From the NCBI GenBank assembly GCA_947632195.1, contig CANROE010000007.1, positions 1 to 64,000 on the forward strand: a stretch of DNA of 64,000 nucleotides, given 5' to 3'. Each line of letters starts with the position of its first letter. The stretch's first letter is position 1. Shown here one piece after another: positions 18,663 to 28,511 of the stretch. The notes under the pieces are model-generated. The model was not told where the DNA came from, made no database searches, and saw nothing but the letters and a program-made list of their open reading frames with translations. The position numbers and the translations under genes are program-made. Source of the stretch: an uncultured Clostridia bacterium. GTDB lineage: Bacteria; Bacillota; Clostridia; Christensenellales; Borkfalkiaceae.

Positions 18663-18910
18663 AGCTTTTCCACCTTGAAAATTTCGCCCTTGACGGCGGC
18701 GTCTCCCCCGCCGTACTTGCCGAGAGAGAGATCCCTCCCCTCCACGCGCACGCCCCCCTTTCTGCCGCGCAGGACGATGAGGGAAGTTGTGAAGGTATCG
18801 AGCCGTTTGACGTTTTGAAAGTATCCGCCCTGCCCCTCGACGACGGTGTACTGCACACAATTTCCCACTTCCGCGCCGAGCGATTTTACGATCTCCGCAA
18901 AGAATCTCAT
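18659..18910 (-). CDS. yqfC: YqfC/YabP family sporulation protein
   Basis: 83 aa, upstream of yqfD. Confidence 0.78.
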   Translation of the reverse strand: MRFFAEIVKSLGAEVGNCVQYTVVEGQGGYFQNVKRLDTFTTSLIVLRGRKGGVRVEGRDLSLGKYGGGDAAVKGEIFKVEKL

Positions 18911-18961
18911 ATTCCCTATTTTATGCGTGCGGGGAGCGGAAAATAACGGGATAAAAACAAG

Positions 18962-19001
18962 GCGGGCGGGGGCGCTTCTTTTACGAAACGCCCCCGCCCG
19001 C
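18962..19001. repeat. GC-rich palindrome D1 at the 3' end of the BspA gene; probable terminator
   Basis: GCGGGCGGGGGCG-CTTCTTTTACGAAA-CGCCCCCGCCCGC; T-rich on the minus strand. Confidence 0.8.
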
Positions 19002-19021
19002 AGCGGAAAATCGGCGATCTC

Positions 19022-21706
19022 CTAAGTTTTCGGTTTTTCCCATTCCTCCGCTTTGTTCTCTTCGCTATAATGCCACCAATGGCCGCTTTCTTTCCATTGC
19101 TCCTGCGTCGGCGCAGTTTCGGAGTAATAATACAACAAATCGGCGGAAATGTTTGAACTTCCCTTGACCTTTTTCCACTCGGACACATCGCCCGCATAGC
19201 ATATGGCTTGAAGCTTATTGCAATTCATAAAACATTTTCCCCCGATTTCAACCATCTCCTTCGGTAAAAACACTCTTTTCAAATTGCTTTCCGCGAATGC
19301 GTATTGATAGATCGCATACTCTTTCCCGCCCGGAGACTTCTGCGGAAGCGCGATCTCTTCCTCCTCGCCTATGTAAGCGAGAAGCAAACATTCCTCTTCC
19401 GTCTCATAAAAAAGAAATCCGTCTTTGACGATCTGTCTGCTCTCCCCCGCTGCTTGATAAACATTTCTGGCATATTCCGCGACCCTGCCGTTTCCGCTCT
19501 CCCCTCCTGTTACGGAAAGAGCGGAGCGGTTATACACCTCTATCAACTTATAGCAATTCCCAAAGGCGCTTTCCCCTACCTTTGCGGTCCCGCTGCCGAG
19601 AGTGACCGACGTTAAATTGAGACAATTATAAAACGCTTCTTTGCCGATCTCCGTCACACTGTCCGGTATTTCAACGTGCAGAAGGCCACCGCAATTATGA
19701 AAGGCTCCTTCGCCGATCACGGTCAAACGATTGCCAAATTCAACGTTCAAAAGGTTGCTGCAATTATAAAACGCCTCTTTGCCGATCTCCGTCACCCCCT
19801 CGCCGAGGGTGACGTTTTTCAAGTCATCGCGCCCGTAAAAGGCTTTTTGATAGACGGCATAGTCTTTCCCGTCGGGCGAATGATCGGGCAGGGAAAGCTC
19901 CGCTGCATTCCCGTAATAGTCGAGCAAAACCGCCCCTTTCTCATCTTCGTAGAAAAGGGTCTCTTCGGCGGTGACCGTCTGTCTGCTGCTCTCGTCGGCC
20001 AAATAAACGGCTTTCGCATACAGACAAACTTTCCCGTTCTTTTCCTCCCCCTTTTGAAGCGTCAATCCGGAACGGTTCCACACTTCCACCAAACGGTAAC
20101 AATTCTCAAACGCATCGGAGCCGATCTCTTTGACCCCGCTTCCGATCTTTGCTTGCGTGATCCTGACGCAACCGTTGAATGCCGAACTCCCGATTTTTGT
20201 TACACGGTCGGGCACCGTGATACTTCTAAGTGAAACGCAAGAAACAAAAGTGCTGTTTCCGATCTCTTCTATGCCTTCCGGTAGCACGATCTCTTCCAAT
20301 GCGCGACAACCCGCAAACGCCGACTCGCCGATCTCCGTCACTCCCTGCGGAAACGCAATTCCCGTGAGCGAGCTGCAATCGGAAAACGCGCTCCTGCCGA
20401 TTTTCGCTATGCTGTCCGGAAGAGTCACGGAAGTAAGGTTTTTTGCACCCGAAAAGGCAGACGCGCCAATCTCCTCCCCGCTTGTCAAAACCACCTTTTC
20501 CAGATTCGCCTTGGTGATCAACGGAATGACAGAGGTGGGCATTGTCGCTGTTTTTATCTTGTCGCAGCCATAAAAGATTTGGTCTCCGATCCAAGTCACG
20601 CTGTCGGGGATGACGATTTGCTCAAGATTGCTGCAACAGTAAAATACAGATCTCCCGAATTTTACTACGCCGCCGAAAATTTGTATGGACATAAGCCCAT
20701 CGCAACCTGAAAACGCCTCTTGCCCGATGTATAAAGTTTCCTCGGAGATGGAAAGCGAAGAGATCGCTTCGCAGCCGTAAGCGGCTTTATCGGCGATCAA
20801 CCTCGTTCCCTCTTCAAGCGTAAATTCTCCCTTCGCGGAGTTTTTCGCTTTCAGCAGACAGCCGTCGAGATAGAGCGCACCGTTGCGCCAATTTGCCGGA
20901 TCGTTATAAAATGCAGTATCCCAAAAAACGTCCTCTCCGATACTTTTTACACTTTGCGGAATGGAGAATGTATCCAGCGAGCTACAGCCGAAAAACGCAT
21001 ACCCTCCAAGCGATATAACTTTTTCCGGAATAAATATATTCTTGAGAGAATCACAGTATTGGAAGGCATAGCGGCCGACGGAAACCACACTTTCGGGCAG
21101 CGTGACTTCGGAAAGCGAACTGCAATAGGAAAAGGCATATGCTCTGATTTCGGCGATCCCCTCGCCGAGCGTCACTTCGGAAAGTTGTTCACATCCCGAA
21201 AAAACGTTCCACCTAAGTTCTCCGACGCTCCCGGGAATGTCTGCCTGCGTTAAATTTTTGCAGGCGCGGAAGGCGTTGTCACCCAGGGAGACCACGCTGT
21301 CGGGAAGCGTAATGCCCGTTAAACCGCTCTCCGAAAAAGCGTGATTGCCGATGAGCGTCACGCTGTCGGGAATTTCGATCTCCGTCAAGCCCTTGCAACC
21401 CGAAAATGCGTTCGGTCCGATCCATGTGATACTTTGCGGAATAGTGACGCGGGTGATCTGCCCGCAGCCCGAAAAAGCCTCTTTCCCGATCCTTGTAACG
21501 GGCTTTTCTTCAAACCTTTCCGGAATTACGATTTCCGCCCCTTCATAAGTTCCGATTCCGCAAACCGTATATCCATCCTCTTGCTCTTGCAGGCAAAGTC
21601 CGCTTTCGGTGTAAACCGTTCTTGTTTTTTGGGCGCAGGCGGAAAGACCGAGCCCAGCAGCCGCAATCAGAAAAAATAGCGAAAAAATAATAATTTTATT
21701 CTTCAT
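19022..21706 (-). CDS. BspA-type leucine-rich repeat lipoprotein (894 aa)
   Basis: lipobox LSAC; many LRR_5 units such as IGKEAFSGCGQITRVTIPQSI; SD GGAGG. Confidence 0.92.
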   Translation of the reverse strand: MKNKIIIFSLFFLIAAAGLGLSACAQKTRTVYTESGLCLQEQEDGYTVCGIGTYEGAEIVIPERFEEKPVTRIGKEAFSGCGQITRVTIPQSITWIGPNAFSGCKGLTEIEIPDSVTLIGNHAFSESGLTGITLPDSVVSLGDNAFRACKNLTQADIPGSVGELRWNVFSGCEQLSEVTLGEGIAEIRAYAFSYCSSLSEVTLPESVVSVGRYAFQYCDSLKNIFIPEKVISLGGYAFFGCSSLDTFSIPQSVKSIGEDVFWDTAFYNDPANWRNGALYLDGCLLKAKNSAKGEFTLEEGTRLIADKAAYGCEAISSLSISEETLYIGQEAFSGCDGLMSIQIFGGVVKFGRSVFYCCSNLEQIVIPDSVTWIGDQIFYGCDKIKTATMPTSVIPLITKANLEKVVLTSGEEIGASAFSGAKNLTSVTLPDSIAKIGRSAFSDCSSLTGIAFPQGVTEIGESAFAGCRALEEIVLPEGIEEIGNSTFVSCVSLRSITVPDRVTKIGSSAFNGCVRITQAKIGSGVKEIGSDAFENCYRLVEVWNRSGLTLQKGEEKNGKVCLYAKAVYLADESSRQTVTAEETLFYEDEKGAVLLDYYGNAAELSLPDHSPDGKDYAVYQKAFYGRDDLKNVTLGEGVTEIGKEAFYNCSNLLNVEFGNRLTVIGEGAFHNCGGLLHVEIPDSVTEIGKEAFYNCLNLTSVTLGSGTAKVGESAFGNCYKLIEVYNRSALSVTGGESGNGRVAEYARNVYQAAGESRQIVKDGFLFYETEEECLLLAYIGEEEEIALPQKSPGGKEYAIYQYAFAESNLKRVFLPKEMVEIGGKCFMNCNKLQAICYAGDVSEWKKVKGSSNISADLLYYYSETAPTQEQWKESGHWWHYSEENKAEEWEKPKT

Positions 21707-21725
21707 GTTTCCTCCGTATAAATTG

Positions 21726-21778
21726 ATTATATGCTAATAATAATTAGAAGTCAAGCAAAAAACACTAATTATTATTAG
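21726..21778. promoter_or_regulatory. divergent promoter/operator: minus-strand TTGACT-17-TATAAT with operators CTAATAATAATTAG (21734-21747) and CTAATTATTATTAG (21765-21778)
   Basis: operators are exact reverse complements; one lies between -35 and -10 of the BspA promoter. Confidence 0.85.
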
Positions 21779-21787
21779 AATGATTTT

Positions 21788-22012
21788 ATGGAGGAGTTCA
21801 ACAGGACGCTGTTTGCGGAGCGCTTGAAAGAGTTGCGCACGGAAAAAAACATCGGGCAAAACGCCCTTGCCAAGGCGCTGAATTTGAGCAACGCCTCCGT
21901 AAGTTATTGGGAGACAGGCAAACAAGTGCCCTCTGCGGAAGTGATTTATAAGCTCGCGCGGTTTTTTGACGTGAGCGCGGATTTTTTGCTTGGATTAAAG
22001 GAAGATTATTGA
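21788..22012 (+). CDS. XRE-family helix-turn-helix regulator
   Basis: FAERLKELRTEKNIGQNALAKALNLSNASVSYWETGKQVPSAEVIYKLARFFDVSADFLLGL. Confidence 0.95.
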   Translation: MEEFNRTLFAERLKELRTEKNIGQNALAKALNLSNASVSYWETGKQVPSAEVIYKLARFFDVSADFLLGLKEDY

Positions 22013-22020
22013 TTTTTTTC

Positions 22021-22058
22021 GCAGGCGGGGCGTTTCTTTTACGAAACGCCCCGCCTGC
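22021..22058. repeat. GC-rich palindrome D2 after the XRE gene
   Basis: GCAGGCGGGGCGTTTC-ttttac-GAAACGCCCCGCCTGC; shares the TTCTTTTACGAA core with D1. Confidence 0.85.
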
Positions 22059-22090
22059 GGCCTCATTTATGGAACGAACGCAAAAAATAA

Positions 22091-22118
22091 GCGCCTTCCG
22101 AGGGGAAGGCGCTCTTTA
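22091..22118. terminator. terminator hairpin
   Basis: GCGCCTTCC-gagg-GGAAGGCGC then TCTTTATT. Confidence 0.7.
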
Positions 22119-22139
22119 TTCAACCAATTCAGCTGAAAA

Positions 22140-23162
22140 TTACAGCTCGGCGAAGTACTTGATGGTGCGGACCATCTGAGAAGTGTAGGAGTTCTCGTTG
22201 TCGTACCAAGCGACGACCTGTACCTGATAGGTGTCGTCGTCGATCTTCGTGACCATCGTCTGGGTGGCGTCGAAAATGGAGCCGTGGGTCTCGCCGATGA
22301 TGTCGGAGGAGACGAGCTGTTCTTCGGTGTAGCCGAAGGATGCGGAAGCGGCGGCCTTCATAGCGGCGTTGATGCTCTCTTTCGTAACGTCCTTGCCCTT
22401 GACGACTGCAACCAAAATCGTGGTGGAGCCGGTGGGAACGGGCACGCGCTGTGCGGAGCCGATGAGCTTTCCTTTGAGCTCGGGAATGACGAGACCGATC
22501 GCCTTTGCAGCGCCCGTGGAGTTGGGAACGATGTTGACGGCTGCAGCGCGCGCTCTTCTCAAATCACCCTTTCTGTGAGGTCCGTCGAGCACCATCTGGT
22601 CGCCCGTGAACGCATGGACGGTGGTCATGATGCCGCTGACGATGGGATATGCATTGTTGAGCGTATATGCCATGGGAGCAAGGCAGTTGGTGGTGCAGGA
22701 AGCTGCGGAGATGATGGTGTCGGCAGCGGTGAGTTTCTTCTCATTGACGCCATAGACGATGGTGGGAAGATCGTTGCCCGCAGGAGCGGAAATGACGACC
22801 TTCTTTGCACCTGCGTCGATGTGCGCCTGGCTCTTTTCCTTGGAGCAATAGAACCCCGTGCATTCGAGCACGACGTCTACGCCGATCTCCTTCCAGGGAA
22901 GGTTGACCGCGTCCTTCTCTTTGTAGATGGTGATGGTCTTGCCGCAGACGGTGATGGTGCCCGCTTCGTCGTCCGCCGAGACGGTATCCGCATGTTCATA
23001 TCTGCCCTGTGCGGAGTCATACTTCAAGAGGTGTGCGAGCATGGTGGGGCTGGTGAGGTCGTTGATGGCGACGATCTCATACCCTTCCGCGCCGAACATC
23101 TGGCGGAACGCGAGGCGGCCGATGCGGCCGAATCCGTTGATTGCAACTCTTACATTTGCCAT
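22140..23162 (-). CDS. gap: type I glyceraldehyde-3-phosphate dehydrogenase
   Basis: [42 protein letters not shown]. Confidence 0.98.
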   Translation of the reverse strand: MANVRVAINGFGRIGRLAFRQMFGAEGYEIVAINDLTSPTMLAHLLKYDSAQGRYEHADTVSADDEAGTITVCGKTITIYKEKDAVNLPWKEIGVDVVLECTGFYCSKEKSQAHIDAGAKKVVISAPAGNDLPTIVYGVNEKKLTAADTIISAASCTTNCLAPMAYTLNNAYPIVSGIMTTVHAFTGDQMVLDGPHRKGDLRRARAAAVNIVPNSTGAAKAIGLVIPELKGKLIGSAQRVPVPTGSTTILVAVVKGKDVTKESINAAMKAAASASFGYTEEQLVSSDIIGETHGSIFDATQTMVTKIDDDTYQVQVVAWYDNENSYTSQMVRTIKYFAEL

Positions 23163-23380
23163 AATAAAAAATCCTCCGATATGGCTTCCCTTTCCGAGAC
23201 GCCTATTTTCACGCTAACATTCTAACACACTTTTTTTTGTCCGTCAAGATTCTTTTGGCAATTTTTTCTTTTTTTGTATGACTTGCAACGCCGCGTCCGA
23301 CAAAATATCGCCGAAATATACAAAAAACGGCGGACGCAAGCAAGAGCGGAGGGCATAGCATAGCGGCGGAGGTAATCGTT

Positions 23381-24004
23381 ATGCAACTTTCTTTGCTCCC
23401 CGGAAAACCCGTTTTCTCCCGCGAGGGGAAAGAGCTCGGGTATGTGAAATGCGCATACATATGCAAAAATCAAAGAGATTTAGCCTGCCTCGTCTGCGTT
23501 GACGGCGAGGAAGAGGAATTTATTCTGCCCGCAAAGGAGCTCACCTTCTCCGATGACAAAGTCTGCGCGGGGAAAGCCCGCCTCAAAGCGCCTTCGGGGC
23601 TCCCCTGCCCCGTCGGAAAGGCGGTGTTCGACCGAGAGGGGCGTTTTCTCGGCCGCTGCAACGGCTACGACACGGACGGTACGCTCTCGGTGTGGAACGG
23701 GGGCGCACAGACGCTGCCCGCCGCCCGCATTTGTCTGGGGGACGCGGTCATTGCCGCTTTCCCCTCCCAAAGAGAGAAAAAAGTGGCCCGCACTGCGCAA
23801 AACGCAATACGGGTCGATAAAAAGGACAAAAGAACTGACGATGTGGCGTCCGGACGGGAGGAGTTCGGCGTGCTCGGACGGCAGGTAAAAAAGCCCGTGG
23901 AGGGCGTTGCGGCGCCCGGGGAGACGGTGACCCCCGCCACCTTAAAGCGGGCGCGGGAAAACAACAAACTTTTGGAGCTCGCCGCAAATACGCTCACGCA
24001 ATGA
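23381..24004 (+). CDS. hypothetical protein, two PRC-barrel-like repeats
   Basis: GKPVFSREGKELGYVK and GKAVFDREGRFLGR; SD GGAGG. Confidence 0.55.
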   Translation: MQLSLLPGKPVFSREGKELGYVKCAYICKNQRDLACLVCVDGEEEEFILPAKELTFSDDKVCAGKARLKAPSGLPCPVGKAVFDREGRFLGRCNGYDTDGTLSVWNGGAQTLPAARICLGDAVIAAFPSQREKKVARTAQNAIRVDKKDKRTDDVASGREEFGVLGRQVKKPVEGVAAPGETVTPATLKRARENNKLLELAANTLTQ

Positions 24005-24053
24005 GCGCTTTCCGCCGCTCCGTCCGCTCGCCCAAAAAGGACGGGCGGCTTTT

Positions 24054-24713
24054 TTATGCGCCGTAACGGGCGCGGTATTCCTTCATCGCGGAGAGATACT
24101 CTCTCCCCCCGATGACTCCCTCTTCGATGGCCCCGATGATGTCCTCCGCCGTGACGATGGAATAGACGGGAACGCCGTAGGCCTCATACACTTCTTCGAC
24201 GGCGGACTTCTCCCCCGTCCCCTTCTCCTGCCGGTCGACGGAGATGATCATGGCGGCGATGTTGACCTTCGCCTCCTGTTCGAGCTTGGGCAGAATTTCG
24301 CGGAACGCCTTGCCCGAAGTCATCACGTCCTCGATGAGACAGACGCTGTCGCCGTCGCTAAGGGGGTGTCCCACGAACAGGCCGCCCTCGCCGTGATCCT
24401 TTGCCTCTTTCCGGTCGAAACAGAATCCCACGTCCACGCCGTGGCGCTCCGCAAGCGCGATGGCGGTGGATACGGCGAGCGGGATCCCCTTATACGCGGG
24501 CCCGACGAGCACGTCCGCCTCTATGCCGTGCGCCGAATAGCACTCGGCGTAGTATTCCCCGAGGCGGGCGATCTGGCTGCCCGTGCGGTATTTCCCCGTA
24601 TTGATGAAATAGGGCGCCTTTCTTCCGCTCTTTAAGGTGAAGTCCCCGAACAGGAGCACCTCGTTTTCCACCATGAATTTGATAAACCGTTGCTTATAAT
24701 TCAGCATAAACAC
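24054..24713 (-). CDS. pyrE: orotate phosphoribosyltransferase
   Basis: LKSGRKAPYFINTGKYRTG, VCLIEDVMTSGKA. Confidence 0.95.
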   Translation of the reverse strand: MFMLNYKQRFIKFMVENEVLLFGDFTLKSGRKAPYFINTGKYRTGSQIARLGEYYAECYSAHGIEADVLVGPAYKGIPLAVSTAIALAERHGVDVGFCFDRKEAKDHGEGGLFVGHPLSDGDSVCLIEDVMTSGKAFREILPKLEQEAKVNIAAMIISVDRQEKGTGEKSAVEEVYEAYGVPVYSIVTAEDIIGAIEEGVIGGREYLSAMKEYRARYGA

Positions 24714-24716
24714 TCC

Positions 24717-25628
24717 TCAGCCGTTCATTTTGACCGCGCCCACGAGGTCGGAAATGCGCTCCACACCGTGGTAATCGCACCATTTTTCCATACCGTCTAT
24801 GATTTTGGGGCAGGCAAGGGCGTCGGTAAAGTTCTGCGTGCCCACCTCGACGGCAGTCGCGCCCGCCATGAGAAACTCGATCGCGTCCTCGGCGGTGACG
24901 ATCCCCCCCATGCCGACGACGGGGATACTCACCGCATGGGCGGCCTCGTACACCATGCGCACGGCGATGGGCTTGATGCCCGCGCCAGAAACGCCGCCCG
25001 TGTTGTTTGCAAGAAGGGGGCGCCGCTTTTCGATGTCGATGACCATGCCCGTGAAGGTGTTGACGAGGGAAATTCCGTCCGCGCCGCCTCGTTCCGCCGC
25101 CCGCGCATTCTCGGCAATGTTCTCCACGTTGGGGGAGAGTTTTACGAGGAGCGGCGTGCGCTTTAATGCGCTTTTTGCAATACGGGTGACGTTTTCCACG
25201 TTTTCGGGTCTGACGCCGAGCGCCATTCCCCCGCATTTGACGTTGGGGCAGGAGATGTTGAGTTCGACAAAATCGACGAGCTCGTCGAGCCGCGCGCAGA
25301 TGGTTCCGTACTCCTCCGTCTCCCGTCCCGCGACGTTCGCGATGACGCGGGTCTTGCCTTTCAGCCACGCCAGATCGTGCTCGATGAAGTGCCCGACGCC
25401 GGGGTTTTGCAGCCCAACGGCGTTGAGAATGACGCCCCTGCTCTCCGCAATGCGGGGCACGGGGTTGCCGAGGCGGGGTTCAAGGGTGAGGCCCTTGGTG
25501 CACACCGCGCCGAGTATGGAAATATCGTACAGTTCGTTGAATTCCCGCCCGAATCCGAAGGTGCCCGAGGCGGGAATGACGGGGTTTTTGAGTTCCACGC
25601 CGCAAAGGTTTACCCGAAGATCGCTCAT
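24717..25628 (-). CDS. pyrD: dihydroorotate dehydrogenase, catalytic subunit (1B type)
   Basis: NPVIPASGTFGFG, ELNISCPNVKCGG, paired with pyrK. Confidence 0.96.
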   Translation of the reverse strand: MSDLRVNLCGVELKNPVIPASGTFGFGREFNELYDISILGAVCTKGLTLEPRLGNPVPRIAESRGVILNAVGLQNPGVGHFIEHDLAWLKGKTRVIANVAGRETEEYGTICARLDELVDFVELNISCPNVKCGGMALGVRPENVENVTRIAKSALKRTPLLVKLSPNVENIAENARAAERGGADGISLVNTFTGMVIDIEKRRPLLANNTGGVSGAGIKPIAVRMVYEAAHAVSIPVVGMGGIVTAEDAIEFLMAGATAVEVGTQNFTDALACPKIIDGMEKWCDYHGVERISDLVGAVKMNG

Positions 25629-26374
25629 AAATTCACCTCGCCGATCCCGAACACGGGACCGTCTTTACAGACGCGGGCGTGTTCTCCATTTGTAAGCTCG
25701 CATACGCACACGAGACATGCCCCCACGCCGCAACCCATGCGCTCTTCGAGGGAGACAAAGGTGGGGATATTCCGCCCCGCCACCGCGCTTTTGAGGGCGC
25801 GCAGCATGGGCGTGGGGCCGCAGGAGAGAATGACGTCCGGCTTGACCCTGTCGATGTTCTCCATCAACGCCTGCACGGCGGTCCCGCGATAGCCGACCGA
25901 GCCGTCGTCCGTTGCGATGACGAGCTCCTTTGCCCGCTGCATTTCATATTGCATGCAGAGCGCCGCTTTGTTGCGGAACCCCATATAGGCGTAAATTTCC
26001 TTTTTTTCAACGTATTCGCGGATGACGGAGATGAGGGGAAAAATGCCCACGCCGCCGCCCACAAGTGCGACCCGTTTTTCCTTTTCTTCCACGAAAAAGC
26101 CGTTGCCGAGAGGGAGGAGCACGGAAATTTTCTCTCCGCGTTCGCGCGCGGCGAGCCGCCGCGTTCCCTCGCCCTTCAAACGGTAGCAGACGGTGACCCG
26201 CTCCCCCTCCGCCTTACAGACGGCAAGGGGACGGCGGAGCGGAAAGCCCTCCACGCCGACCATGGCAAATTGCCCCGCCCGCACGGGGGGTATCTCCTCC
26301 GCGCCGAAGGTGAGAGAAAAAATTTCTTCGGCGATCTTTTTGTTTTCGAGAACGGTTGCGGTCAGTTCGCGCAT
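25625..26374 (-). CDS. pyrK: dihydroorotate dehydrogenase electron transfer subunit
   Basis: RRPLAVCK, ALVGGGVGIFPLI, ERMGCGVGACLVCVC. Confidence 0.95.
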   Translation of the reverse strand: MRELTATVLENKKIAEEIFSLTFGAEEIPPVRAGQFAMVGVEGFPLRRPLAVCKAEGERVTVCYRLKGEGTRRLAARERGEKISVLLPLGNGFFVEEKEKRVALVGGGVGIFPLISVIREYVEKKEIYAYMGFRNKAALCMQYEMQRAKELVIATDDGSVGYRGTAVQALMENIDRVKPDVILSCGPTPMLRALKSAVAGRNIPTFVSLEERMGCGVGACLVCVCELTNGEHARVCKDGPVFGIGEVNL

Positions 26375-27243
26375 ATTTCCCCCAAGACGGACCTAAGGTC
26401 CGCCCGCATTTGGAGCGCCGCCGCCCGCGCCGCCCCGTCGTAAGTTCCCCCGCGCGTCCGGTAAGCGCACAGGATCCCGCGCGAGTTGTTGACGATCCCG
26501 CCCATGCCCCCTCTTAAAAAGCAGTTTTTAAGCATTTCGGCGTTCCCGCCCTGCGCGCCGTAGCCGGGGATCAAAAAGAAGGTATGGGGAAGGCGGGCGC
26601 GCAAGATCTTCGCCTCCTCGGGATAGGTCGCCCCGACCACCGCGCCCACGCGCGAATAGCCGTATTTGCCGCAGCTGTCTTTCCCCCATTCCGAGACCAT
26701 GTCACCCATGCACTCATACACGGTGCGCCCGTCTTGAAGGCGCAGGTTTTGCAGCTCGCCCGAGGAGGGGTTGCTCGTTTTGACGAGGACGAAAATGCCG
26801 CGATCGTTCTTTTCGCATTCCTCGATAAAGGGGGAAATGCCGTCCGTGCCGAGATAGCCGTTGACGGTGAGAAGGTCGCAGCAATTCTCCTCGCCCAAGA
26901 ATGCCTTCGCGTATTGCGCCGCCGTCGCGCCGATGTCGTTCCGCTTTGCGTCCGCGATGACGACGAGCCCCCGCTCCCTTGCGTAGCGGCAGGTTTTCGC
27001 AAAGCAGGAAAGACCGAAAGAGCCGAGCACCTCGTAGTAGGCGATCTGTACCTTGACGGCGGGTACGATGTCGTACACCGCGTCGATGATCTTTTTGTTG
27101 AATGCAAAGACGGCCTCCGCCATGCCCTCCGCGCCCGAAACATGCTGCATTTCCTCGGGGAGATAGTCGAAAGAGGTATCTAGCCCCACGCAGGTGGGGT
27201 TTTGGGTCTCTACAATTTTTTCGATGAGGGTATCTACGATCAT
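26362..27243 (-). CDS. pyrF: orotidine-5'-phosphate decarboxylase (long type)
   Basis: PTCVGLDTSFDYLP, VIADAKRNDIG; start MIVDTLIEKI. Confidence 0.93.
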   Translation of the reverse strand: MIVDTLIEKIVETQNPTCVGLDTSFDYLPEEMQHVSGAEGMAEAVFAFNKKIIDAVYDIVPAVKVQIAYYEVLGSFGLSCFAKTCRYARERGLVVIADAKRNDIGATAAQYAKAFLGEENCCDLLTVNGYLGTDGISPFIEECEKNDRGIFVLVKTSNPSSGELQNLRLQDGRTVYECMGDMVSEWGKDSCGKYGYSRVGAVVGATYPEEAKILRARLPHTFFLIPGYGAQGGNAEMLKNCFLRGGMGGIVNNSRGILCAYRTRGGTYDGAARAAALQMRADLRSVLGEICAN

Positions 27244-28511
27244 GCCTTGCTCCCCTTTGAAAGAGAATATTTCACGTCGCCGTCCACGACGGTATAAATT
27301 ACTTTTCCGAACACTTCTCTCCCGCCGAAGGGGGTATTCTTGCCCTTGCTGACAAACTCTGCGGGGTCTATCTTCCAATTTTGGTTGAGGTCGACGATCG
27401 TGAGGTCTGCGGGCGCGCCGACTTTGAGCTCCCCGCCCTCCAAATTCAGGATATGCGCGGGATTTGCGCTCATCTTCTCGGCAAGCTCCGTGAGTGTGAG
27501 CGCGCCCGTCTTGACAAGTTGGGTGTAGGAGAGGGCGAAACTCGTCTCTAAGCCGCTGATACCGAATGCGGCGAGATCGTACTCCACCCGCTTGTCGTCC
27601 TCGTGATGAGGGGCGTGGTCGGTGACGATACAATCGAGGGTGCCGTCTTTGAGCCCCTCGATGATCGCAAGGCGGTCCTTCTCCTCTCTGAGCGGAGGAT
27701 TGACCTTGGTATTGGTATCGAACGTTCTGATGACGTCGTCGGTGAGGGTAAAGTAATGGGGGCAGGTCTCGGCGGTGACCTTCACCCCCCGCGCCTTTGC
27801 CTCGCGGATGAGCTGCACGCCGCTGTATGTGGACACATGGCAGATGTGCACGGGCAGATGAAGGCTCTCGGCAAGACACAGTTCGCGGGCGATGACGATG
27901 TCCTCCGCCGCGCGCAAACTCCCTTTGAGCCCCGCGACCGTCGCATTGTATCCCTCGTTGACGACCCCGCCGCTTGCAAGCGATGCGTCCTCGCAGTGGC
28001 AGAGGCACTTTAAGCCGAAATCGCTCGCATACAGCATGGCGTTTGCCATGAGCTTGGTATCGGCAACGCTCTTGCCGTCCTCGGAGAGGGCGACGATCCC
28101 CGCCGCCTTCATGCCGCCGATCGCGGCAAGCTCCTCCCCCTTCTGACCCTTGGTGATGGCTCCGATGGGGTGCACCTTGCACAGCCCCGCCTCTTTTGCC
28201 CGCGCCTTGATGTAGGCGACGACCACTTTGTTATCGACGACAGGGTTTGTATTTGGCATGCAGCAGATTTGCGTGAACCCGCCCTTGACGGCGGCGCGGC
28301 TGCCGCTTAATATATCCTCTTTCTTTTCAAAGCCGGGCTCGCGCAGGTGGACGTGCATATCGATGAGCCCGGGGAAAATGGTGTACCCCGTGCAGTCGAT
28401 CTCGTCTCCCTCGCCCGCCGTTCCGATCGCAGAGATTTTTCCGTTTTCCACGGTGACGTCCGCGCGGACGACGCCCTCTTTGAGTACAAGTTCCGCATTT
28501 TTCAAAATCAT
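27240..28511 (-). CDS. pyrC: dihydroorotase
   Basis: FPGLIDMHVHLREPGFEKKEDI, DHAPH. Confidence 0.97.
   Translation of the reverse strand: MILKNAELVLKEGVVRADVTVENGKISAIGTAGEGDEIDCTGYTIFPGLIDMHVHLREPGFEKKEDILSGSRAAVKGGFTQICCMPNTNPVVDNKVVVAYIKARAKEAGLCKVHPIGAITKGQKGEELAAIGGMKAAGIVALSEDGKSVADTKLMANAMLYASDFGLKCLCHCEDASLASGGVVNEGYNATVAGLKGSLRAAEDIVIARELCLAESLHLPVHICHVSTYSGVQLIREAKARGVKVTAETCPHYFTLTDDVIRTFDTNTKVNPPLREEKDRLAIIEGLKDGTLDCIVTDHAPHHEDDKRVEYDLAAFGISGLETSFALSYTQLVKTGALTLTELAEKMSANPAHILNLEGGELKVGAPADLTIVDLNQNWKIDPAEFVSKGKNTPFGGREVFGKVIYTVVDGDVKYSLSKGSKA

Noticed and set aside
18962-22058. XRE-BspA as a toxin-antitoxin pair
   Set aside because: BspA is a large secreted lipoprotein; the layout fits regulator and target rather than toxin and antitoxin
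26362-28182. 606-aa ORF as a single protein
   Set aside because: Only the last ~293 aa is PyrF; the N-terminal part is out-of-frame pyrC sequence
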